A stretch of 20,012 nucleotides of DNA from JBNLBT01 sp050303435 (GTDB lineage: Bacteria; Pseudomonadota; Gammaproteobacteria; Xanthomonadales; Marinicellaceae): assembly GCA_050303435.1 (NCBI GenBank), contig JBNLBT010000062.1:1-20012 (forward strand), read 5' to 3'. Shown one piece after another: positions 14,497 to 20,012 of the stretch. The position numbers and the translations under genes were made by a program. The notes under the pieces are model-generated. The model made no database searches and was not told the origin of the DNA. It saw only the letters and a list, made by a program, of their open reading frames with translations. Position 1 is the stretch's first letter. Each line of letters starts with the position of its first letter.

Positions 14497-14880
14497 ATGC
14501 ACACATCAATCAATTCAACCCGGGTGGCGCTGATCGCGCCGCTTTCGCTGGCGGCCTGCAGTCAGCCGGCGCCGCGCGAACAATCGTTTGACACCGGACA
14601 GGATCGCGCGGTCAACCGCAGCGAGTGCGCCGACACGCAGGTCGGCCTTGTGGGCCTGAAAATCGACGGCCGTCCCGGCGATGCCTTTCGCATCACATTG
14701 CTGTGCGACAACCAGCGTGTGGCTCAATGCCAGGCTCAGGTTGCCGCCGGAGGCAATGCGGCCGTGTGCACTGACGGCCCGAATCCGGCACGCAACGGCA
14801 CGTCCAGTTGCGTCGTCCAGCCGGCCAACGGCAACAGCGCACGCGCGCGTGTGCGCAACACGGCCTGCACCTTGCGCTGA
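14497..14880 (+). CDS. Small secreted lipoprotein of unknown function
   Basis: 127 residues. ATG 14497 is preferred over ATG 14491 because GGAGAGG ends directly at 14490, giving a 6-base spacing only for the second ATG. MHTSINSTRVALIAPLSLAAC is a short lipoprotein signal with lipobox LAAC. The mature part begins SQPAPREQSFDTGQDRAVN and has six further Cys (SECADT, LLCDN, AQCQA, AVCTD, SSCVV, NTACT), enough for three disulfides, consistent with a folded extracytoplasmic domain. No family was recognised. Confidence 0.78.
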   Translation: MHTSINSTRVALIAPLSLAACSQPAPREQSFDTGQDRAVNRSECADTQVGLVGLKIDGRPGDAFRITLLCDNQRVAQCQAQVAAGGNAAVCTDGPNPARNGTSSCVVQPANGNSARARVRNTACTLR

Positions 14881-14888
14881 GTCGATGT

Positions 14889-14909
14889 GATTCGCTCCCG
14901 GCGCGAATC
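14889..14909. other. Hairpin after the lipoprotein gene
   Basis: GATTCGC (14889-14895), loop TCCCGGC, GCGAATC (14903-14909): a perfect 7-bp stem 8 bases after the stop, with no T-run. Confidence 0.4.
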
Positions 14910-15024
14910 CTGCGGTGGTGTGCGGGCGTTTCGACGCGTGCATTGCCGCTGAAAACAGTGTAGTATTCATGGCGGTGCCGCGGCCTTCCCGTGGCGCCGC
15001 GGTCCCGTCACAACAGGCGATTTC

Positions 15025-16470
15025 ATGAACGGCTACACCCTGCTTAATGTGTTGTACATACTGGTGCTCAGCGCCACCTGCCTGCACATCGTGTATCAGG
15101 ATAAAAGCAGCGCGCGCACTTCGGCCTGGCTGTTCACGGTGATCGTGGTGCCAGTCTTTGGCATCGTCTGGTATCTGGCGTTTGGACGCAACCGCCGAAA
15201 AAAAGCCATTTATTCGCGCAAAATGTTGCGCGATGCGGCGAATTTTTCCGCCCTGGAAAAAAAACTCAAGTGCCGGCGCATCGAATCGCTGGCGGAGCGC
15301 CAGCCGACGCTGTCGCGCTTTGAACAGATCGCCAAAATGCTTTTACTGGACGGATTCAGTCCGTTGACCACGCACAACCGCGTGGATCTGCTGGTCAACG
15401 GCGAGGCCAAGTTTCCCGCGTTGATGCGCGACATTGAAGCGGCCAAACATCACGTGCACATCGAATATTACATCTTCAGAGACGACGAAACCGGCCGGGC
15501 GCTGGTGCAACTACTGCAACGCAAGGCGCGCGAAGGGTTGAAGGTGCGTCTGATTTACGACGATCTGGGCAGCCACTGGATTTCTCGCAAACGGGTATCG
15601 GAGATGCGCCGACACGGTGTGGATGTGCAGCCGTTTTATGCGATCTCGCTGTTTGATTTTTTCCAGCGCCTGAGTTACCGAAATCACCGCAAAATCGTGG
15701 TCATTGACGGCCACATCGGTTACCTCGGCGGCATCAACGTCGGCAATGAGTATGACAACCGCGCGCAGCAGAGCCTGTATTGGCGCGACACCCACGTGCG
15801 GCTCCAGGGTGAGTGCGTGGCGCAGTTGCAAAAGGTGTTTTTTAATGACTGGAACTTTTGCGCCGAAGATGACCTGGCCGCGGACGCCACGTATTTCCCG
15901 GAATCCAGAGAACGTGCGCACGGTCAGCTGGTGCAGGTGGCGGTCAGCGGCCCGGATTCAAAACACCCCACGTTGTTGCACGCGTATTTGCAGGCGGTGC
16001 ATGCGGCGCGGCTGGAGATCCTCATCACCACGCCCTATTTTTTGCCGCCGAAGAGCCTCAAACGGGCCTTGACTGTTGCCGCACTGAGCGGCGTGCGGGT
16101 GATATTGCTGGTGCCGGAAAAATCCGATTCCAGGCTGGTCAACACCTCGGCCAAATCACACTACGGTGAATTCCTTGAGGCCGGCGTGGAAATTTACCGC
16201 TACCGCAAAGGCTTCATTCATGCCAAAACAATGGTTGTGGATGGGGCCTTGTCGATCGTCGGATCGGCGAATCTGGACGAACGCAGTTTTGATTTGAATT
16301 TTGAGGTCAATGCGCTGATTTATGCACGCGACACCGCCAAAACCTTGCGGCAACAGTTCGCCGCCGACCTGGCCGATGCGCAACGCATCGATCCTGAGGC
16401 CTGGAAACAGCGGCCTTTTGCGGTGCAGCTGATTGAGCGATTGGCGCGACTGGTTTCCCCCATTCTGTGA
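15025..16470 (+). CDS. cls: Cardiolipin synthase (phospholipase D superfamily)
   Basis: 481 residues, the usual length for ClsA-type enzymes. Two N-terminal membrane spans (about 4-22 and 34-52, ending WYLAFG) are followed by two phospholipase D domains. Both HxK(x)4D motifs are complete: HRKIVVID (H221, K223, D228) and HAKTMVVD (H399, K401, D406), each followed by the family text GYLGGINVGNEY and GSANLDERSFDLNFEVNAL. The enzyme condenses two phosphatidylglycerol molecules, or a related donor, into cardiolipin at the inner membrane. The ribosome site (CAGGCGATTTC before ATG) is weak. The preceding 144 bases hold a GC-rich imperfect hairpin but no clear promoter. It is not linked to other lipid genes here and converges with the GST gene. 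Confidence 0.95.
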   Translation: MNGYTLLNVLYILVLSATCLHIVYQDKSSARTSAWLFTVIVVPVFGIVWYLAFGRNRRKKAIYSRKMLRDAANFSALEKKLKCRRIESLAERQPTLSRFEQIAKMLLLDGFSPLTTHNRVDLLVNGEAKFPALMRDIEAAKHHVHIEYYIFRDDETGRALVQLLQRKAREGLKVRLIYDDLGSHWISRKRVSEMRRHGVDVQPFYAISLFDFFQRLSYRNHRKIVVIDGHIGYLGGINVGNEYDNRAQQSLYWRDTHVRLQGECVAQLQKVFFNDWNFCAEDDLAADATYFPESRERAHGQLVQVAVSGPDSKHPTLLHAYLQAVHAARLEILITTPYFLPPKSLKRALTVAALSGVRVILLVPEKSDSRLVNTSAKSHYGEFLEAGVEIYRYRKGFIHAKTMVVDGALSIVGSANLDERSFDLNFEVNALIYARDTAKTLRQQFAADLADAQRIDPEAWKQRPFAVQLIERLARLVSPIL

Positions 16471-16471
16471 T

Positions 16472-16522
16472 GGCCGCCGGGCGTGACCGCGCGCCAGAGG
16501 GGTGCGTGCGGTCACGGCGGCC
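16472..16522. terminator. Large GC-rich hairpin between convergent genes
   Basis: GGCCGCC (16472-16478) pairs with GGCGGCC (16516-16522), and GTGACCGC (16483-16490) with GCGGTCAC (16508-16515), giving 15 pairs interrupted only by a 4-base bulge (16479-16482). It lies between the stops of the cardiolipin synthase and GST genes and could stop both, though no T-run is present. Confidence 0.5.
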
Positions 16523-16546
16523 CCTGGCCGCGGCGGGCCGGGGATT

Positions 16547-17164
16547 TCAGGCGGCTTTTTTGAAATCGATGCCTTCGCTGGCGTAGGCCGCCTTGAATTC
16601 CGGCAATGCCGTCACCCGATCGATCAAGGCGCGCACCTTGGGGCCGATGTGAATCTCTGCGTTCGGAAAGAAGTTGTTCCAGGAGGAATAAATCGCCAGC
16701 AGGTAATCAATCAGACTGACCTTTTCTCCGTGCATCCAGGTGCGCCCCTCCAGGTGATTGTCCAGGATGGCCCAGTGGTCCGACACGCCGTCGGCGAGTT
16801 GCTGCATCAGCTGTTGTTTTGCCGGGCCGTCGTCCATCACGTATTTCACCGTGAACAATTTTGAGTACGCCGGATGCACCGTGGCGTAGTTGAACATCAG
16901 CCAGCGCAAAAATGTGGCCTGCTCGGCTTCGCTGGCGCGCAGCACCGGATCCCCGTGCTTGCGCAACAGATGCAGCGCGATCGCCGCGCCTTCAGTGATC
17001 ACCAGGCCGTCATCGATCAACGCGGGCACCTGACGGGTGGGCGAAATCTCGGCGTAGTTGTCCACCGATTTCGGGTTGATGATTTCGGCTTCAAGCCCCA
17101 GCTGGTGCAGCAGCACATTGATGCCGGTGGAACAGGTGCCGGGATAGGAATACAGTGTATACAT
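16547..17164 (-). CDS. Glutathione S-transferase family protein
   Basis: 205 residues with GGAG about 8 bases before the ATG. The N-terminal thioredoxin-fold half reads MYTLYSYPGTCSTGINVLLHQLGLEAEI, then SPTRQVPALIDDGLVITEGAAIALHLL, where QVPAL is the cis-proline turn and TEGAAI the glutathione-binding strand-helix step (usually ESxAI). C11 or S12 stands at the catalytic position. The all-helical C-terminal half contains GVSDHWAILDNHLEGRTWMHGEKVSLIDYLLAIYSSW, matching the GST_C pattern. It would conjugate or reduce electrophiles with glutathione in the cytoplasm; its substrate is unknown. Its promoter region is shared with a divergent HxlR-type regulator. Confidence 0.93.
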   Translation of the reverse strand: MYTLYSYPGTCSTGINVLLHQLGLEAEIINPKSVDNYAEISPTRQVPALIDDGLVITEGAAIALHLLRKHGDPVLRASEAEQATFLRWLMFNYATVHPAYSKLFTVKYVMDDGPAKQQLMQQLADGVSDHWAILDNHLEGRTWMHGEKVSLIDYLLAIYSSWNNFFPNAEIHIGPKVRALIDRVTALPEFKAAYASEGIDFKKAA

Positions 17165-17243
17165 TGGTTTTCTCCAAGTTAAAAAATTGACTTTGTGGAT
17201 TGCCGCGGGGGGAAATGATTGCCGCGATTCACCTCTTGGTGGT

Positions 17244-17276
17244 AGTATATGGTGATCAGGTTACTTTTTGAAAGTA
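17244..17276 (-). promoter_or_regulatory. GST promoter overlapped by an inverted repeat
   Basis: On the minus strand TTCAAA (17272-17267), 17 bases, TATACT (17249-17244) form a plausible promoter for the GST gene. TACTTT (17262-17267), spacer TTG and AAAGTA (17271-17276) are exact reverse complements covering that -35. Position and shape fit an operator for the divergent HxlR-type regulator; binding is inferred. Confidence 0.6.
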
Positions 17277-17346
17277 TCATTCGGTGCATCGCTCGATTCT
17301 GCAGTCACCGGATGGAAACCAACGGACTGAATGGAGAGTGGATGCA

Positions 17347-17697
17347 ATGATCAAACGCAGAAAAAACCGGGTGGGCCCGCCGCCGCATGAATGCCCGCTG
17401 ATGGAATGCCTGAACATCATTGGCGGCGCCTGGACACCGAACATCATCTGGTATCTGAGCGGTGAGCCGCGGCGCTTCAGTGAACTGAAGGACGATCTCG
17501 ACGGAATTTCAGCCAAAGTTCTGACCCAGCGATTGAAAATGCTGGTCGAAAAAGGCATGCTTTCGCGCACCGTGATGCCCACGTCGCCACCGACGGTGGA
17601 ATACGAACTGACGGTGAACGGCCGCGATCTGTTGCCGGCCATCGAGGCCCTGGTGCAGGCCGGCCAACGCATCAAAGCCCGAGCGCGCTGTGAATGA
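17347..17697 (+). CDS. HxlR/DUF24-family winged-helix regulator
   Basis: 116 residues from ATG 17347, with GGAGAG about 8 bases upstream; a GTG at 17284 would add 21 residues of no known pattern. The family core is complete: ECPLMECLNIIGGAWTPNIIWYLSGEPRRFSELKDDLDGISAKVLTQRLKMLVEKGMLSR, then a wing, TVEYELTVNGRDLLPAIEAL. C16 lies where redox-sensing HxlR members such as YodB or HypR carry their reactive Cys, with a second at C21. Many members repress genes for dealing with quinones, aldehydes or hypochlorite. Here the divergent GST gene and the inverted repeat at 17262-17276 make it the likely regulator of GST and itself. Confidence 0.92.
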   Translation: MIKRRKNRVGPPPHECPLMECLNIIGGAWTPNIIWYLSGEPRRFSELKDDLDGISAKVLTQRLKMLVEKGMLSRTVMPTSPPTVEYELTVNGRDLLPAIEALVQAGQRIKARARCE

Positions 17698-17784
17698 TGC
17701 AAATTTCGCCGCGCCTCCAAACGTCTGAACTTTTGTTGGCCGCCCAGGTCAGTTTACTCACTTTGAATTCTGGAGATTGAAGCT

Positions 17785-18333
17785 TTGCTGGAAGTCCTGG
17801 CTTTGTCAATCGCCTTGAGCATGGACGCCTTTGCGGTGTCTCTGTCCCTGGGTACACGCACCGCGGCGCGCACCGCCCCGTTCACCTTGAGCTGGCAGGC
17901 GGCCGTGTATTTTGGCCTGTTTCAGGCCTTGATGCCGCTGATCGGTTATTGGGGCGGGCGTGAACTGCTGGGTTTTCTGGGCCACTGGACGGATTGGGTG
18001 GCCTGCGCTTTGTTGCTGGGCATCGGCGGCAAAATGATTCTCGACGCCCTGGGCTCCGGGGGCCCGGACATCGGTGCCGGGCGGGTCAGTCAACGCCTGT
18101 TGCTGGGATTGGCGCTGGCCACCAGCATCGATGCGCTGGCGGCCGGATTTGCCTTGAATCTGTTGCCGGTCGGGGTGTGGCTGGCCTGCGCTTTGATCGG
18201 TCTGACCACCGCGGTTATGAGCGTTGCGGGCGTGTGGCTGGGCCGGCGCGGCGGTGAGAAACTGCAGCGACACGCCGAATGGCTGGGCGGCGTGATCCTG
18301 ATGGTGATCGGTGTGCGAATGGTGATTTTTTGA
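17785..18333 (+). CDS. mntP: MntP-like manganese efflux pump
   Basis: 182 residues, the usual MntP length. The start is TTG 17785, with GGAG (17772-17775) 9 bases upstream; no ATG is suitably placed. Six hydrophobic segments are visible. The two conserved acidic motifs are present: SMDAFAVSLSLG (D14, first helix) and ATSIDALAAGFA (D116, fourth helix), with GKMILDAL closing the first half. The protein exports Mn2+ across the inner membrane. In E. coli mntP is switched on by manganese through a yybP-ykoY riboswitch and MntR. The 87 bases between the regulator stop and this start are too short for that riboswitch, and its conserved core was not seen. Confidence 0.93.
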   Translation: MLEVLALSIALSMDAFAVSLSLGTRTAARTAPFTLSWQAAVYFGLFQALMPLIGYWGGRELLGFLGHWTDWVACALLLGIGGKMILDALGSGGPDIGAGRVSQRLLLGLALATSIDALAAGFALNLLPVGVWLACALIGLTTAVMSVAGVWLGRRGGEKLQRHAEWLGGVILMVIGVRMVIF

Positions 18334-18356
18334 ACCGTTTGAGGCGTTGGGTTCAA
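18330..18356. other. Inverted repeat spanning two convergent stop codons
   Basis: TTGAACC (18330-18336) and GGTTCAA (18350-18356) are exact reverse complements around a 13-base loop. They contain the TGA of the manganese exporter and the reverse-strand TGA of the epimerase. It is a possible weak bidirectional 3'-end hairpin without T-run. Confidence 0.35.
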
Positions 18357-19336
18357 TCCACCGGATACGGGCCGTCTGTAAATGTTTCGCTGTGATAGCC
18401 TTTGCGGCCGATGCGCTGCGCCAGTTCACCCAGGGGATTCTGGCCGGCCTGTGCGCGCGCCAGCACGGCGTTGAAATCAAAGCGCGGTCGCCAGCCCAGT
18501 CTTTGCCGCGCGCGCCGGTTCACGTACACCCGATCGATTGACGGCGGCAGGCGCCAGCCCAGGCGTTCATACGCGGCCGCCTGCTCCGGCATGCGCTGGT
18601 GAAACCAGCCGCGCGCGTCGCCTCGCAGATCGGCCAAATCGGTTTTTCTGCACGGCGTGGTGGCGGACACGATGAATCGGTCAAAGCCGATTTCGCCGGC
18701 GCGTTGCACGGCGCACAGATGCGCAGAAACCGCGTCGTCAATGGCCACGCGCCGGTACAGAAATTCAGTGGTTTTAATGTTGTCGTCGCTGTAGGATTCG
18801 CGCACGGCGCGCGCGTCGTCGGCTTCAGGAAAAAACCGCGAGGTGCGCAGCACCACGCAGGGCAGGCCGTGCAGGCGATGAAACAACTGACAGAGGTTTT
18901 CCGCGGCCAGCTTGGTGACGCCGTAAATGTTTTTCGGCTGCGGCACGGTCTGTTCGGTGATCCAAGCCGCCGGGCGTTCGGGCGGTGGCGTGTTGGCGTC
19001 GCCGAACACGCTGGTGGTGCTGGTAAAAACAAAGGCGCGCGCGCTGTTGGCTTGGGCCTGTTCCAGCAGATTCAGGGTGGCGGTGATGTTGGCATCGACG
19101 AAGTCCTGACGGCTGTGGGTGACCACATGAGGTTTGTGCAGGGTGGCGGTGTGAATCACCGCGTCCACCCCCTGCATGCAGGCGCGCACGTGCTCAGGGT
19201 CGCTTAAATCACCAACGCGGTCGGTGTGCGGTGAATCCAGCAGGTCGGTGCCAAGAACGCGGTGCGCCCCATTTTTGAGTGCGCGCACCAAGGCTTCGCC
19301 CAGGTGGCCGGCGCTGCCGGTGATCAGAATATTCAT
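18353..19336 (-). CDS. NAD(P)-dependent epimerase/dehydratase (extended SDR)
   Basis: 327 residues from ATG 19336, where the Rossmann motif begins at once: MNILITGSAGHLGEALVRAL, with GxxGxxG at 7-13. An in-frame ATG at 19393 would add 19 residues before it. No Shine-Dalgarno sequence is clear. DLSDPEHV and VDAVIHTATLHKPHV give the next cofactor-binding elements, TSTTSVFGD holds the active-site Ser/Thr, and Y138-x3-K142 in IYGVTKLAAENL is the catalytic pair. The C-terminal substrate half ends RQRLGWRPRFDFNAVLA, as in sugar-nucleotide epimerases. The substrate, a nucleotide sugar or another carbonyl compound, cannot be fixed, and no polysaccharide genes are adjacent. It converges with the manganese exporter, 19 bases apart. 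Confidence 0.9.
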   Translation of the reverse strand: MNILITGSAGHLGEALVRALKNGAHRVLGTDLLDSPHTDRVGDLSDPEHVRACMQGVDAVIHTATLHKPHVVTHSRQDFVDANITATLNLLEQAQANSARAFVFTSTTSVFGDANTPPPERPAAWITEQTVPQPKNIYGVTKLAAENLCQLFHRLHGLPCVVLRTSRFFPEADDARAVRESYSDDNIKTTEFLYRRVAIDDAVSAHLCAVQRAGEIGFDRFIVSATTPCRKTDLADLRGDARGWFHQRMPEQAAAYERLGWRLPPSIDRVYVNRRARQRLGWRPRFDFNAVLARAQAGQNPLGELAQRIGRKGYHSETFTDGPYPVD

Positions 19337-19440
19337 GCCAAGGGCCAATGATCGGGGGCGACCAGTATAGGCCAGATGCGCGCCGCCGGGCAAGCGCCCT
19401 GAAGCTGAACGCCTGACGCTTTGTCATGGCTTGTGTGTTC

Positions 19441-20012
19441 TCAATCCGGTGCGTTCAACACCTCTATGCGGCGTTGCGTCTTGAAACCGAATTGCCCTGC
19501 GTAGCGCGCCAGCAGGCCGGGCTGGGCGTTGTTGTTCACGTATTCATAGGCAGCAAAACCGGCGATTGGTAAACCCGTGTAGCGGTGTTCAACGCCGTCA
19601 TCGCCCGGTTGCACTGTCTGCGTGGTCTGCTCAAAACTGAATTTTAAGTGGCCCGGTTCTATCATCTGATAGATGCCAATGAACTCGATGAGGAGATTGG
19701 AGAATAGAATCTGACCGGAAGCAGTATGCCAATTGTAATTGGCTGTATAGACGTTCACCGAATAGCACAGTTCCTGGGGTATGATGATGGGGGGCAGGCC
19801 TATGGGAATGCCCATGTTTACAAAGGGCACTTCATGGGGTTCCCGATACCAGCCTTTGATTTCGAATCGTTCGCAGGATTGCGCGTTGCCGTCGTCGGCA
19901 TGCGTGAAGGGTGCGCTGAACGCATTGCCTTGCACATGGAATCGTTTGGTGGGCAGTGTGAACACCATCTCGGTTTTGGCACGGATGCCCAGTTCAATTG
20001 CGTATTCATTCA
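19441..20012 (-). CDS. Exported-type protein of unknown function (5' end beyond the right edge)
   Basis: The minus-strand frame is open from the window edge to a TGA at 19441, giving 190 visible C-terminal residues; an internal ATG at 19968 is unlikely to be the start because the frame continues sensibly upstream (EYAIELGIRAKTE). Visible patterns are VFTLPTKRFHV, SCERFEIKGWYREPHEVPF, ELCYSVNVYTANYN, GHLKFSFEQTTQTVQ, YTGLPIAGFAAYEYVNN and GLLARYAGQFGFKTQRRIEV. This matches, from memory, a group of uncharacterised secreted proteins of gammaproteobacteria with a T-x-P-T-K motif, paired Cys, and a closing G-L-x-x-x-Y-x-G-x-F. No function is known to me. Confidence 0.75.
   Translation of the reverse strand, partial: NEYAIELGIRAKTEMVFTLPTKRFHVQGNAFSAPFTHADDGNAQSCERFEIKGWYREPHEVPFVNMGIPIGLPPIIIPQELCYSVNVYTANYNWHTASGQILFSNLLIEFIGIYQMIEPGHLKFSFEQTTQTVQPGDDGVEHRYTGLPIAGFAAYEYVNNNAQPGLLARYAGQFGFKTQRRIEVLNAPD

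Noticed and set aside
17698..17784. Possible manganese riboswitch upstream of the mntP-like gene
   Set aside because: The gap is only 87 bases and the conserved yybP-ykoY core was not found.

Overview
The window looks like chromosomal DNA of a GC-rich gammaproteobacterium, most likely from the Xanthomonadales/Lysobacterales side (a Wenzhouxiangella-like or related lineage). This is inferred from protein style rather than a marker gene: secreted proteins with GLWYD-type repeats, a protein ending in FNSGFE, a C-terminal N-x-W plus hydrophobic stretch plus Arg tail, and many proteins exported with classical or lipoprotein signals. No rRNA, tRNA, CRISPR array, transposase, integrase or phage gene was seen. 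Both window edges cut through genes.

Layout. 1-3137 (minus): the 5' 1045 codons of a large exported beta-propeller/multihaem-type cytochrome c protein that runs off the left edge. 3225-3782 (minus): a small exported protein with a good sigma70-type promoter. 4209-6353 (plus): an exported metallophosphoesterase fused to a second conserved domain, in DNA of visibly lower GC. 6642-8252 (plus): a CadC/ToxR-like transmembrane regulator with TPR-like repeats, overlapping tail to tail with a serine hydrolase of the beta-lactamase fold (8237-9313, minus). 9485-9919 (plus): a hotdog thioesterase. A bidirectional terminator separates it from a minus-strand cluster (12536 down to 9982): a His-rich lipoprotein, a right-handed beta-helix protein ending in FNSGFE, and a membrane-tailed beta-propeller-like protein whose 5' end appears frameshifted or truncated.

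12657-13103 is a well-formed cold-shock protein gene with promoter, long leader and terminator. It is followed by a VOC-fold protein, a membrane-anchored XRE regulator with a probable self-operator, a small lipoprotein, and a cardiolipin synthase (all plus). At 16547-17697 a glutathione S-transferase and an HxlR-type regulator are divergent around a short inverted repeat that overlaps the GST promoter, a plausible electrophile/redox switch. The window ends with an MntP-like manganese exporter (plus), a convergent NAD-dependent epimerase/dehydratase (minus), and a minus-strand exported-type protein cut by the right edge.

Functionally this is mostly a collection of single-gene or two-gene units dominated by envelope and export functions plus stress response, not one large operon. 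No obvious new multi-gene system is visible. The best leads are the metallophosphoesterase fusion with an internal GFE motif, the GFE-type tail itself, the interrupted membrane-tailed gene, and several precise inverted repeats at promoters.
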